Assembly (NCBI RefSeq): GCF_014645495.1
Contig: NZ_BMLV01000002.1
Coordinates: 301,191-365,190, forward strand
Direction: 5' to 3'
From: Cloacibacterium rupense
Lineage (GTDB): Bacteria > Bacteroidota > Bacteroidia > Flavobacteriales > Weeksellaceae
DNA: 64,000 nucleotides
The stretch's first letter is position 1. Every line of letters begins with the position of its first letter. A program made the position numbers and the translations under genes. Of the stretch, positions 17,862-27,171 are shown piece by piece. The notes beneath the pieces were generated by a model. That model was not told the origin of the DNA, made no database searches, and saw only the letters and a program-made list of their open reading frames with translations.

Positions 17862-18374
17862 TTATTTCCCTTCTTGACAAAAGATGTAATATTCTACCGC
17901 TCTAGCCTCTTTGAAATATTGTTTTATCCTTGCTAAATCCGCAGACGCAGACTGCTTGGTAAAGTAACTTCCCGCTAGAATTTTGTAATTTGGCCTTAAC
18001 GAAGCATCTGTTATTGCTTTTATATTAGGAAACTTTGACCTAAAATACGCCTTCACTTCATTAGATTCCTCATTCGACTTCACTACCGCTACTTGTATCC
18101 TAAAACCCATAATCCTTGGGTTATCTCTACATATTTCCTCCGTAGTTTTTGGCTTATTATTTACCACGACCTTAGTCGTTGGCTTACTCTCAAGCTCATT
18201 CATCCTGTCGCACTTCTCCTCCAAATCACTCAACAAACCCTCCACCTTAGAATCCATAGTCATAGTCAGAACCGTCCCCTTCAAGGTGTCTTTCTTAACA
18301 ACTTCCTGAGCATCAACAGTATAAAAACCCATCAATACGAAAAAACTTATTCCTTTTAATATCTTATTCATCAA
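17862..18374 (-). CDS. Exported SPOR-domain protein
   Basis: A 170-residue protein with signal peptide MMNKILKGISFFVLMGFYTVDAQ (cleavage after about 22) and a C-terminal SPOR domain (about 95-168): PRIMGFRIQVAVVKSNEESNEV, FPNIKAITDASLRPNYKILAGSY and ARIKQYFKEARAV. SPOR domains bind denuded peptidoglycan glycan strands at division sites. The middle is a linker with paired cysteines (Cys65 and Cys82 region). It is divergent from actA, a position often seen in flavobacteria. Confidence 0.85.
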   Translation of the reverse strand: MMNKILKGISFFVLMGFYTVDAQEVVKKDTLKGTVLTMTMDSKVEGLLSDLEEKCDRMNELESKPTTKVVVNNKPKTTEEICRDNPRIMGFRIQVAVVKSNEESNEVKAYFRSKFPNIKAITDASLRPNYKILAGSYFTKQSASADLARIKQYFKEARAVEYYIFCQEGK

Positions 18375-18386
18375 AAAATATTTTTA

Positions 18387-18417
18387 GCAAAAATAAGACA
18401 AATAAAAATGATACCAA
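18387..18417 (-). promoter_or_regulatory. Promoter for the SPOR gene
   Basis: Minus-strand -7 element TATTTTTGC (18387-18395) with TTG at 18415-18417, 19 bases apart. This is one of the best matches to the flavobacterial promoter in the window. The -7 box is 12 bases before the start codon, so the 5' leader is very short. Confidence 0.7.
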
Positions 18418-18499
18418 TCATTGTTATTTAGAATTATTATAAATTGAAAGAAAATGACAAAATACATAAAAAGCTACTATTAAATTTGTGTTAAAGTAT

Positions 18500-18508
18500 T
18501 ATTTTTGC
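18500..18508 (+). promoter_or_regulatory. Putative -7 element for the act operon
   Basis: TATTTTTGC, a full TAnnTTTGC match, 44 bases before the actA start. No -33 TTG at 17-23 bases upstream. Confidence 0.5.
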
Positions 18509-18552
18509 GGAATTGAATGTAAACTCAATAGTATTAACCCAAGATTATTTAA

Positions 18553-19893
18553 ATGATTAGTTGGAGAAAGCATTACAAGAAAGTGTTGTTAGCAATTAGT
18601 TTGCTCTTAACAACCAGTGCTTCTATTTACGCCCAAGATCTTAAAGGAGACGCCAAAAAAGGGGAAACTCTTTTTAAAACCAATTGTTCTGCGTGTCACG
18701 CACTAGACAAACAAGTGGTAGGCCCTGCTCTAGGTGGCGTAGTAGACAGATTAAAAAAGGAACAAAATTTAGGTGTAGATTGGTTCCAAAAATGGATTAA
18801 AGACAATAAAGCATTAAGAGCGTCTGGAGACAAATATGCAAATGAAGTCTTTGAAAAATTCAAAAAAGTAGAGATGACTCAATTCCCGAGTCTTTCAGAC
18901 CAGGATGTAGCAGACATTCTAGAATACACCACCAACCCTCCTAAAGTAGAACCAGCTGCTGAAGACGCAGCAAATTCACCTGAAGCACAAAAAGCCGCTC
19001 AAGAAGAAAAAAACCAATCTAGAATCATCTTGATTGCTCTTTTCTCTATCGCAGGACTTCTCCTTTGGGTACTCTTCAAACTTAGCCAACTTGTAAAACT
19101 TCAGAGAAAATCAGGAGAAATTTCTGAGCTTGATGCGACCAGAATCCACTCTCTAGGAGAATTCTATAACAAGTACCAAACTCTTGGCAAAACAGTAATG
19201 GCTGCATTAGCAATCATGGCGCTCTATGGCATTTGGAACTGGCTGATGTGGGTAGGCGTTTATAAAGGATATCAACCTGAACAACCTATCTATTTCTCTC
19301 ACAAAATTCACGCCGGAGAAAACAAAATTGACTGTCAATTGTGCCACTCTAGTGCTAAATACGGAAAAGTTTCTGAAATCCCTTCTGTTAACGTTTGTAT
19401 GAATTGCCACAAAGGTATCGCTGAATACAAAGGAAAATACATCGAAGAAGGTAAAACCAGAGATTTCTATACCGCAGAAATCAAGAAAATCTACGAAGCT
19501 GCTGGTTGGGACGAGGCTTCTCAGTCTTACACTGGTAAAACTAAACCTATTGAGTGGGTGAGAATTCACAATATGCCAGATTTCGTATACTTTAACCACG
19601 CTCAACACGTAGTAGCTGGTGAGCAAACCATCATCAAAGCTAAAAAAGTGGATGTAGTATGTAAAGCTTGTCACGGGGAAGTAAATGAAATGGACAAATT
19701 ACAAATGGCCAATAACTTTACCATGGGATGGTGTATAGAATGTCACAGAACTACAGAAGTAGATATGACCAACGAGTATAACAAAGAATACTACCAAAAA
19801 CTTCACGATAAATTGAAAAAACAATACGGTGGAGATACTAAAATGACCGTAGACGCTATCGGTGGTTTAGAGTGTGGTAAATGTCACTATTAA
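18553..19893 (+). CDS. actA: Alternative complex III multihaem subunit ActA
   Basis: The electron-outlet c-type cytochrome of the quinol:cytochrome c oxidoreductase (ACIII). Signal peptide 1-27 ends in ASIYAQ. A class-I-like monohaem domain follows (CSACH, Cys45-His49), then two membrane segments (about 156-178 and 212-236), then five more haem motifs: CQLCH, CMNCH, CKACH, CIECH and the C-terminal CGKCHY. That makes six CxxCH motifs in 446 residues, against five described for the classic pentahaem ActA. The extra N-terminal domain looks like a fusion. First gene of actABCDEF; 22 bases before actB. Confidence 0.92.
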   Translation: MISWRKHYKKVLLAISLLLTTSASIYAQDLKGDAKKGETLFKTNCSACHALDKQVVGPALGGVVDRLKKEQNLGVDWFQKWIKDNKALRASGDKYANEVFEKFKKVEMTQFPSLSDQDVADILEYTTNPPKVEPAAEDAANSPEAQKAAQEEKNQSRIILIALFSIAGLLLWVLFKLSQLVKLQRKSGEISELDATRIHSLGEFYNKYQTLGKTVMAALAIMALYGIWNWLMWVGVYKGYQPEQPIYFSHKIHAGENKIDCQLCHSSAKYGKVSEIPSVNVCMNCHKGIAEYKGKYIEEGKTRDFYTAEIKKIYEAAGWDEASQSYTGKTKPIEWVRIHNMPDFVYFNHAQHVVAGEQTIIKAKKVDVVCKACHGEVNEMDKLQMANNFTMGWCIECHRTTEVDMTNEYNKEYYQKLHDKLKKQYGGDTKMTVDAIGGLECGKCHY

Positions 19894-19915
19894 TAACAGA
19901 AAATTAGAAGTATAA

Positions 19916-22900
19916 ATGGCTTCAAATAAAATACAATTCAGAAGTATTCACGAACTTAAAGACCAATCGCTTAATGCGAATTTGGCAAAAAAAGAGTTTC
20001 AAAACGAAATTCCTGTGGATGAGTTCTTAGGTGATGCCGATAAAATGAACAATTCTGGAACTTCTAGAAGAGATTTTCTTAAACTTTTAGGATTCTCTAC
20101 TGCAGCTGTTACTTTAGCAGCTTGTGAAGCTCCAGTAATTAAAACCATTCCTTATGTGGTAAAACCTCACAGCATTATCCCTGGTATTCCTAATTATTAT
20201 GCATCAACCTATTTTGATGGATTCGACTTTGCTAGTGTTTTAGTTAAAACCAGAGAAGGTAGACCTATCAAAATAGAACCAAATCCTGCTGCGAAAGACC
20301 TTGGTAAAACCAATGCCAGAGCTCAGGCTAGTGTGCTTTCTCTTTATGATAATGATAAACTGAAACAACCAAAACTAGAAGGTAGTGATGCTACTTTTGA
20401 CCAAGTTGATGATGTAGTAATCAAAGCTTTAGCAGATGCACAAGCTGCTAACAAAAAGATTGTAGTTTTATCTCATTCTTACCCTTCTCCTACTTTCAAA
20501 AAATTGTTTGGTGATTTCAAAACCAAATATCCTAACGCTGAGTTAGTAACTTACGATGCCTATACTTACGCTGCTGCTCTAGATGCAGCACAAGAGGTTT
20601 TCGGAAGCAGAGCTCTACCTGTATATGACCTTTCAAACTCAGAATTGGTGGTTTCTTTCCAAGCAGATTTCTTAGGAGATTACAACGCTTCTAGCCTTGA
20701 AACTTCTTACGCTGCCGCTAGAAAACCTAGCGAAAAAATGCTAAGACACGTACAAGTGGAGTCTAATATGTCTCTTACTGGGGCCAACGCAGATACTAGA
20801 ATTATCCAAAAACCTTCAGCGGTTAATAAAACTTTAGTAGAAGTGTACAACGCCATCGTTGGGGGTGGCTCTTCTGATAAAGTAGCCAATGAAATCGCTA
20901 AAGAATTACAAGCCAAAGGCAGTAAAGCTGTTGTCTTTGCTGATGGCTCTAAAGCGGCTTATGTCTTAGCTCACTTAATCAATCAAAAATTAGGCTCTGT
21001 AGCTTTCACAGGTAAAGCGAATTTACTTAAAGAATATGACCACGCTAGATTTACAGAATTTTTAGCTTGGTTAAATGCAGGGCAAGTGGGGGTATTAGTT
21101 ACCAACAACGTAAACCCTATCTATTCTCACGCCAAAGGTGCAGACTTCGAAAAAGCTCTTGCTAAAGTATCTACTTTAGTTGCTGTTACTGATAAGAAAA
21201 ATGGTTTAGCTGACAAAGCTAAAGTGATAATCCCTTCTACTCATTGGTTAGAAAATTGGGCAGATATCGCTCCTCAAACGGGTGCATATTCATTAATTCA
21301 ACCAACCATCCAAAAGATTTATAAATCTAGACAATTAGAAGATTCTCTATTGGTTTGGATGAATGGTAAAGGAAATGCAGCCAACAACTATTACGAATAT
21401 TTGAAAGCTAATGCGCCTTCTATCTTAGGGGGTACTTCTTTCAATCAAGCTTTATATAATGGTTTCAATGCAGGAAACATTACCGCTAGCCTTTCTTACT
21501 CAGGTGGTGATGCTGCTAAAGCTACTTCAGATTTAAAAGCTTTCAAAGCGTCTGAACTAGAATTGGTTCTTTATACCAAAACAGCTATGGGAGACGGTAC
21601 TCAAGCCAACAACCCTTGGTTACAAGAATTACCAGACCCTATCTCTAGAATGTCTTGGGATAACTACTTGACCATCTCTCCTAAAGATGCTAAAAAATTC
21701 GGCATTGAAAATGAATTAAATGCCAGAATGCAACTAGATGGTACTGTAGTTAACCTTAAAGTAAATGGGGTAACTGTAGAAAACGTACCTGTTTTCATCC
21801 AACCTGGGCAAGCAGAAGGTTCTGTAGGTTTAGCTCTAGGATATGGCAAAAAAGATTCTGGTAAAGTAGCTGAAGTAGGGGTAAATGCATATCCTTTATT
21901 TGATGGGTATAACACCATCGTTTCTGGGGTAACCATAGAAAAAGCAGATGCTGATGACCACGAATTTGCGGGTATGCAGCTTCAAAATACTTTGATGGGG
22001 CGTTACGAAATCGCTAAAGAAGTTTCTCTAGATACCTACCTTAAAGGGGATGTGAATGAATGGAATGCTCCTTTAAAAATGGAAACTCTTCAAGGTACAT
22101 TGCCAATGGGCAAAGTAGACCTTTGGGATGCTTTTGATGATACAGACGGGCCGCACTTTAATCTTTCTGTAGATTTGAATTCTTGTACTGGCTGTGGAGC
22201 TTGTATTATTGCTTGTCAAGCAGAAAACAACGTTCCTGTTGTAGGTAAAGAAGAAATCAGAATGTCTAGAGATATGTATTGGTTAAGAATTGACCGTTAC
22301 TATTCTGCTAAAGAAAAAATTGAAGTAAAAGAAGGTCTAGACAGAGGTCTAGATGTACCTAACCTATATGACATCTTAATCGAACCAAGCGAAAGCCCAG
22401 ATGTAATCTTCCAACCAGTAATGTGTCAGCACTGTAATCACGCTCCTTGTGAAACAGTTTGTCCTGTGGCGGCTACCTCACACGGTAAGCAAGGTCAAAA
22501 CCAAATGGCTTACAACAGATGTATCGGTACCAGATATTGTGCAAACAACTGCCCTTACAAAGTAAGAAGATTCAATTGGTTTACTTACAACTTGAATGAT
22601 AAGTTTGATTTCCACATGAACAACGATTTAGGAAGAATGGTTCTAAATCCTGATGTAGTGGTAAGAACTAGAGGGGTAATGGAAAAATGTTCTATGTGTA
22701 TCCAAATGACTCAAGCAACTATTCTAGAAGCTAAAAAAGAAGGCAGAAGAATTGAAGACGGCGAACTACAAACCGCTTGTTCTAAAGCTTGTTCTACGGG
22801 TGCCCTAAAATTCGGTGATATGAATGACAAATCATCTGAAGTAAGAGCATTGTTCAATGACAAGAGAAAATATGTATTGTTAGAAGAAATAGGCACTAAG

Positions 22901-22954
22901 CCAAACGTATTCTATCATACCAAAGTAAGAAACAGAAAAGAAAACAACGTTTAA
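19916..22954 (+). CDS. actB: Alternative complex III iron-sulphur subunit ActB
   Basis: A 1012-residue periplasmic subunit. A twin-arginine-like motif RRDFLKLLGFS (51-61) is followed by the lipobox-like AAVTLAACEAP. Residues about 90-700 resemble a molybdopterin oxidoreductase but, as in other ActB proteins, cofactor binding is not expected. The C-terminal part is a ferredoxin region with cysteine groups CTGCGACIIAC, CQHCNHAPCETVC, CIGTRYCANNC and CSMC...CSKAC. The CIGT variant, lacking one cysteine, fits the 3Fe-4S cluster known in this family. It carries electrons from quinol to the haems of ActA. Confidence 0.94.
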   Translation: MASNKIQFRSIHELKDQSLNANLAKKEFQNEIPVDEFLGDADKMNNSGTSRRDFLKLLGFSTAAVTLAACEAPVIKTIPYVVKPHSIIPGIPNYYASTYFDGFDFASVLVKTREGRPIKIEPNPAAKDLGKTNARAQASVLSLYDNDKLKQPKLEGSDATFDQVDDVVIKALADAQAANKKIVVLSHSYPSPTFKKLFGDFKTKYPNAELVTYDAYTYAAALDAAQEVFGSRALPVYDLSNSELVVSFQADFLGDYNASSLETSYAAARKPSEKMLRHVQVESNMSLTGANADTRIIQKPSAVNKTLVEVYNAIVGGGSSDKVANEIAKELQAKGSKAVVFADGSKAAYVLAHLINQKLGSVAFTGKANLLKEYDHARFTEFLAWLNAGQVGVLVTNNVNPIYSHAKGADFEKALAKVSTLVAVTDKKNGLADKAKVIIPSTHWLENWADIAPQTGAYSLIQPTIQKIYKSRQLEDSLLVWMNGKGNAANNYYEYLKANAPSILGGTSFNQALYNGFNAGNITASLSYSGGDAAKATSDLKAFKASELELVLYTKTAMGDGTQANNPWLQELPDPISRMSWDNYLTISPKDAKKFGIENELNARMQLDGTVVNLKVNGVTVENVPVFIQPGQAEGSVGLALGYGKKDSGKVAEVGVNAYPLFDGYNTIVSGVTIEKADADDHEFAGMQLQNTLMGRYEIAKEVSLDTYLKGDVNEWNAPLKMETLQGTLPMGKVDLWDAFDDTDGPHFNLSVDLNSCTGCGACIIACQAENNVPVVGKEEIRMSRDMYWLRIDRYYSAKEKIEVKEGLDRGLDVPNLYDILIEPSESPDVIFQPVMCQHCNHAPCETVCPVAATSHGKQGQNQMAYNRCIGTRYCANNCPYKVRRFNWFTYNLNDKFDFHMNNDLGRMVLNPDVVVRTRGVMEKCSMCIQMTQATILEAKKEGRRIEDGELQTACSKACSTGALKFGDMNDKSSEVRALFNDKRKYVLLEEIGTKPNVFYHTKVRNRKENNV

Positions 22955-22974
22955 ATAATATAAATAGGTAAAAC

Positions 22975-24372
22975 ATGTCAGGACATTACGAAGCCCCTAT
23001 TAGGGAACCGCTAATTATTGGTCACAAGACTTATCACGATATCACCGAAGATATTGCAAGACCTATCGAAGAGAGAGCCGGAAAACTCTGGTGGGTATCT
23101 TTCTGGGCTGCTCTAGTTCTTTTTATCTACGGATTTGGTTGTATTGCTTACACCATCGGTACAGGTATTGGAGCTTGGGGTCTTAACAGAACTATCAACT
23201 GGGGTTGGGATATTACCAACTTCGTATGGTGGGTAGGTATCGGTCACGCAGGAACCTTAATCTCTGCAGTATTATTATTATTTAGACAAAGATGGAGAAT
23301 GTCTGTTAACCGTTCTGCGGAAGCGATGACCATCTTCGCTGTTGTACAGGCTGCTATCTTCCCTGTTATTCACATGGGTAGAGTTTGGGTAGGTTATTGG
23401 GTTTTCCCTTTACCCAACCAATTTGGTTCTCTTTGGACTAACTTTAACTCTCCTCTACTTTGGGACGTATTTGCAATCTCTACCTATTTCTCAGTTTCTA
23501 CCGTTTTCTGGTTCATGGGACTTATCCCTGACTTTGCAATGATTAGAGATAGAGCTAAAACGCCTTGGACTAAAAAAATATATACTTTCTTAGCATTCGG
23601 TTGGGGTGGTAAAGCAAAACACTGGCAAAGATTCGAAGAACTTTCTTTGGTTCTTGCTGGTTTAGCAACACCACTTGTATTCTCAGTACACACTACCGTA
23701 TCATTTGACTTTGCTACTTCAGTAATCAAAGGTTGGCACTCTACAATCTACCCTCCTTACTTCGTAGCTGGTGCAATCTTCTCAGGTTTTGCAATGGTAC
23801 AAACCCTTCTATTGGTTGCTAGAAAAGTTGCACACCTAGAAGAATACATCACCATCTACCACATTGAGATTATGAACATCGTAATCATTGTAACTGGTGG
23901 TATGGTAACCGTAGCATACGCTGTAGAATATTTTATCGGTTGGTATTCTGGTTCTAGATACGAGGATTTCACATACTTATCTCCTGGTGCCGCTACCGGT
24001 CCTTACTGGTGGGCATTTTGGGCGCTAATTATCTGTAACCTTGTTGTTCCAGCTTCTTTCTGGTTCAAAAAATTAAGAACCAATATCATTTGGACTTATA
24101 TCGTAGCATTAATCATCAATATCGGGATGTGGTTTGAGCGTTTTGATATCATCGTTATCAACCTCTCTAGAGACTACTTACCAGGTGCTTGGACCATGTT
24201 TAAGCCAACCATTATTGATGTTGGGGTATATTTAGGAACTATCGGGTTCTTCGGTGTATTATTCCTACTATACGCAAGAACATTCCCTGTAATTGCACAG
24301 GCTGAATTGAAATCTATTTTGAAAATCTCAGGTGAAACTTATAAAGCAAAAGAAGGAGATGAGCACCACTAA
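22975..24372 (+). CDS. actC: Alternative complex III quinol-binding subunit ActC (NrfD-like)
   Basis: An NrfD/PsrC-like integral membrane protein of 465 residues with about ten membrane segments, expected to hold the menaquinol oxidation site next to ActB. Typical features are the N-terminal cytosolic stretch with PLIIGHKTYHDIT, WWVGIGHAGTLISA and the SVHTTVSFDFA loop. It starts 20 bases after actB, and its last 14 bases overlap the actD start. Confidence 0.93.
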   Translation: MSGHYEAPIREPLIIGHKTYHDITEDIARPIEERAGKLWWVSFWAALVLFIYGFGCIAYTIGTGIGAWGLNRTINWGWDITNFVWWVGIGHAGTLISAVLLLFRQRWRMSVNRSAEAMTIFAVVQAAIFPVIHMGRVWVGYWVFPLPNQFGSLWTNFNSPLLWDVFAISTYFSVSTVFWFMGLIPDFAMIRDRAKTPWTKKIYTFLAFGWGGKAKHWQRFEELSLVLAGLATPLVFSVHTTVSFDFATSVIKGWHSTIYPPYFVAGAIFSGFAMVQTLLLVARKVAHLEEYITIYHIEIMNIVIIVTGGMVTVAYAVEYFIGWYSGSRYEDFTYLSPGAATGPYWWAFWALIICNLVVPASFWFKKLRTNIIWTYIVALIINIGMWFERFDIIVINLSRDYLPGAWTMFKPTIIDVGVYLGTIGFFGVLFLLYARTFPVIAQAELKSILKISGETYKAKEGDEHH

Positions 24373-24880
24373 AAGAATATACGGACTTTACGGCGATGAC
24401 GATGATTTGATGCACGGCGTAAAAGCATTTAGAGATAAAGGCATTGAAATTGCCGAAGTTTATACTCCATTTCCAGTTCACGGTCTTGACAAAGCTCTTG
24501 GACTAAAGAAAACTAGAATTTCTGACGCTGCATTTATCTATGCTTGCTACGGAGTTTCTATCGGAGCGTTAGCTACTTGGTATATGATGAACCATGATTG
24601 GCCACAAAACATCGGGGGTAAACCTGCTTTTTGGTGGGCTAAAAACATGCCCGCATTTGTGGTTCCTATGTTTGAATTGATGGTATTCTGTGCCGCTCAC
24701 ATGATGTCTCTTACTTTCGTTATTAGAAATAAGATGTATCCTGGTGCTCCTGCACAAAACCCAGACCCTAGAACTACTGATGATAAATTCTTAATTGAAT
24801 TTGTTTCTAATGATGTAGAAACCATCAAACAAATGTTAATTGATACTGGAGTTGAAGAAATAACAGTAAAAGATGCGTAA
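24359..24880 (+). CDS. actD: Alternative complex III subunit ActD (DUF3341)
   Basis: A 173-residue DUF3341 protein with two membrane segments (about 52-72 and 97-118) and a conserved N-terminal soluble part, IYGLYGDDDDLMHGVKAFRDKG and VYTPFPVHGLDKALGLK. It is a structural subunit of ACIII that packs against ActC. ATG 24359 is preceded directly by GAAGGAG and overlaps actC by 14 bases. The frame is also open upstream to 24332, but the family begins near MSTTKRIYGLYG. Confidence 0.9.
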   Translation: MSTTKRIYGLYGDDDDLMHGVKAFRDKGIEIAEVYTPFPVHGLDKALGLKKTRISDAAFIYACYGVSIGALATWYMMNHDWPQNIGGKPAFWWAKNMPAFVVPMFELMVFCAAHMMSLTFVIRNKMYPGAPAQNPDPRTTDDKFLIEFVSNDVETIKQMLIDTGVEEITVKDA

Positions 24881-24881
24881 C

Positions 24882-25559
24882 ATGAAGAATATTGTAAAAA
24901 TAACAACCATCTTAGGAGTGACTGCATTAGCACTCAACTCTTGTGGACCAAAAGATAATCCACCTTTGGTTTATTTTCCTGATATGTATTTTCCTGTAGC
25001 TTATGATCCACTTTTAAAAGTGCAATCTAAAGATGACGGACACTACACAGACCACGAAAACGAAATTCCTTTGTTCAAGGAAAACGCTGGCGCTACAGCA
25101 CTTTCTCCAGTTGAAGGTACAGTTCCTCAAAACAAAGAAGGTCTATTACCAGAAGATAAATTGCCTAAAACTACCGAAGAATATACTGCATTGTATGATG
25201 CTTCTAAAGCAATTACTTCTTCTCCTCTTGACCCTAAAAATGTCACTAAAGATATAGAAAGAGGTAAAAAAATGTACGAACATACTTGTGCCGCTTGCCA
25301 CGGTGTTAATGGAGATGGGCAAGGTCCTATCGTACAAAGTGGTGCTTACTCTGGTGTTCCTGCTTATAAAGACAGAGAAATCACAGTAGGATCTGTACAT
25401 TATGTAATTACCAATGGTAGAAACCTAATGGGCTCTTATGCAGGTCAATTAACCCCTGCTGACAGATGGAGAGTGGCAATGTATATTATGAGCGCCTTTA
25501 AAGCGCCAGCAGCAGCACCCGCTCCTGCAGCTTCTACTACACAAACCAATACTAAATAA
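24882..25559 (+). CDS. actE: Alternative complex III monohaem lipoprotein ActE
   Basis: A cytochrome c of about 225 residues anchored as a lipoprotein: signal MKNIVKITTILGVTALA ending in lipobox LNSC. One haem motif, CAACHGVNGDGQGP, sits at about residues 131-135, with a later Met in LMGSYAGQL as the likely distal ligand. The tail is Ala/Pro-rich. It accepts electrons from ActA and hands them to a soluble carrier or oxidase. An alternative ATG at 24873 overlaps the actD stop; 24882 gives the cleaner signal peptide. Confidence 0.9.
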   Translation: MKNIVKITTILGVTALALNSCGPKDNPPLVYFPDMYFPVAYDPLLKVQSKDDGHYTDHENEIPLFKENAGATALSPVEGTVPQNKEGLLPEDKLPKTTEEYTALYDASKAITSSPLDPKNVTKDIERGKKMYEHTCAACHGVNGDGQGPIVQSGAYSGVPAYKDREITVGSVHYVITNGRNLMGSYAGQLTPADRWRVAMYIMSAFKAPAAAPAPAASTTQTNTK

Positions 25560-25574
25560 TTAAAACAGAAAAAA

Positions 25575-26909
25575 ATGTATAGTTTTTCACCAAAATTAAG
25601 ATTATATTCTATCATACTAATCGTTACTGGATTGGTGTTGTTCGGTATTGGTTATGCTATGAACCACAGTCTAGACGATGTAAAAATTACGGAAATGATG
25701 GAAGCCGTTCATCATGGCTCAGACCACCATATTCCAACCAACTCTGCGGAAACCATTGGTCCTCAAGATCAAGCAGCTCATCTAGAACATGCTACTCACC
25801 AAGTACACAATACCCCGTATGCCGCTTTATTAACGGCTGCTATGCTATTCTTCGGAATTAGTGCTTGTGCTTTGTTCTTCTTGTCTATACAGCACGCTGC
25901 TCATGCAGGCTGGTCTGTTATTGTAACGAGAGTAATGGAGGCTGTAGCTTCTTACATCCCTGTGGGTGGTGCCATCCTATTAATCCTTACTTTCTTAAAC
26001 GTAGGAGGTATAGCGCACCTTTACCACTGGATGGACCCAGAATTAACCAACCCAGATTCTCCTCACTTTGATGTTATTCTTTACGAAAAATCTAAATTCT
26101 TAAATATTCCTTTCTACATTGTTAGAATCCTTATCTATGTAATTGGAGCATCTTTCTTCGTTTGGAAAATCAAAAAATTATCTAAGAAATTAGACGAAAC
26201 AAAAGCTAGAAGCGACTACAAAGCTCTTTATAACTGGAGCATTGGCTACATCGCTTTCTTCGGATTTGCATCTGCTGCTTGGGCTTGGGATTTCTTAATG
26301 TCTATTGACCCTCACTGGTACTCTACCCTTTACATTTGGTATTCTATGGTAAGTACTTTATCTAGCGCAGTAGCTGTAATTATTTTAGTAGCTGTTTACT
26401 TAAAGAAAAAAGGTGTTTTACGTAAATTCAATGATAACCACTTGCACGACCTTGCAAAATTCTTATTTGCAACCAGCCTATTGTGGACTTATCTTTGGTT
26501 CGACCAATTCATGTTATATTGGTACGCAAACATACCTGAAGAAGTAAGATATTTCTTCGACAGATTCGCATATTATAAATATACCTTCTTACCAATGCTT
26601 ATCATCAACTTCTTATTGCCTCTATTGGTATTAGTAAGTTCTAGCATCAAAAGAAATTACAAAGTAGTAACTACTATGGCTGTTTTGGTTATTTTAGGAC
26701 ACTGGCTAGATTTCTTTAATATGGTAATGCCAGGTACAGTAGGACCTTTCTGGGACAATGCTTACACTGCACTATTAGTAATAGGAGCTTTCCTTTTCAT
26801 GGTCGGTTTATTTGTTTTTGTAGTCATGACGGCTTTAACAAAACTAAAACTTATCCCTACCGGAAATCCTCTTGTTCACGAATCAGAAATATTCGAATAC
26901 CCTTTTTAA
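25575..26909 (+). CDS. actF: Alternative complex III membrane subunit ActF
   Basis: A second NrfD-like membrane subunit, 444 residues with about ten membrane segments, the structural counterpart of ActC. The first segment starts at MYSFSPKLRLYS. It is followed by a His-rich periplasmic loop (MMEAVHHGSDHH to HLEHATHQVH, about 40-80) that is longer in histidine content than needed for a simple linker. Other conserved parts are HWYSTLYIWYSMVSTL and PGTVGPFW. It is the last act gene, followed by a terminator at 26932-26960 and then by unrelated Rhs sequence. Confidence 0.92.
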   Translation: MYSFSPKLRLYSIILIVTGLVLFGIGYAMNHSLDDVKITEMMEAVHHGSDHHIPTNSAETIGPQDQAAHLEHATHQVHNTPYAALLTAAMLFFGISACALFFLSIQHAAHAGWSVIVTRVMEAVASYIPVGGAILLILTFLNVGGIAHLYHWMDPELTNPDSPHFDVILYEKSKFLNIPFYIVRILIYVIGASFFVWKIKKLSKKLDETKARSDYKALYNWSIGYIAFFGFASAAWAWDFLMSIDPHWYSTLYIWYSMVSTLSSAVAVIILVAVYLKKKGVLRKFNDNHLHDLAKFLFATSLLWTYLWFDQFMLYWYANIPEEVRYFFDRFAYYKYTFLPMLIINFLLPLLVLVSSSIKRNYKVVTTMAVLVILGHWLDFFNMVMPGTVGPFWDNAYTALLVIGAFLFMVGLFVFVVMTALTKLKLIPTGNPLVHESEIFEYPF

Positions 26910-26931
26910 TTATTTGTAAATAATTGATATA

Positions 26932-26960
26932 AAATCCCGGCTTTTAGTCGGGATTTTTTT
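26932..26960 (+). terminator. Intrinsic terminator of the act operon
   Basis: AAATCCCG (26932-26939) pairs with CGGGATTT (26949-26956) and runs into a T tract to 26960, 22 bases after the actF stop. Confidence 0.85.
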
Positions 26961-26994
26961 GTTTAGTTATCACTAAAAATTTTTACCTTTGAAT

Positions 26995-27171
26995 AAGCGA
27001 GCAAAAGCAGGCGTTCACAGTGTATAGCCTCGCACGAAAAAACCTTGAGTAGGCAAATCCGAAAAAGTTGAGCGGGATTGTACAGCTACAAGTACAACGA
27101 CAAACGAGGAAAAAGCTTAATAAACTTTTGACGAAGGATGCGGGCGAAGCCCAGAACTTCAGGAAACCGGA
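26995..27171 (+). pseudogene. Scrambled remnant of an Rhs/YD-repeat core
   Basis: This stretch lacks a continuous frame but holds pieces of an Rhs core in different frames. YSYKYN reads from about 27090 and ends at a stop. After an out-of-place insert of about 50 bases, ELQETG reads into the intact frame at 27172. Intact proteins of this type have YKYNGKELQETG without interruption. Two adjacent in-frame stops (TAATAA) precede the ELQ segment. A TACCTTTG -7-like element at 26984-26991, with TTG at 26959-26961, lies just upstream. Confidence 0.6.

Noticed and set aside
19207-19674. Minus-strand frame of 155 codons opposite actA
   Set aside because: It is an antisense shadow of the multihaem region; the sense strand carries all the haem motifs.
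24349-24358. GAAGGAG as a Shine-Dalgarno site for actD
   Set aside because: It touches the ATG with no spacing and lies in actC coding sequence; Bacteroidota seldom use Shine-Dalgarno pairing.
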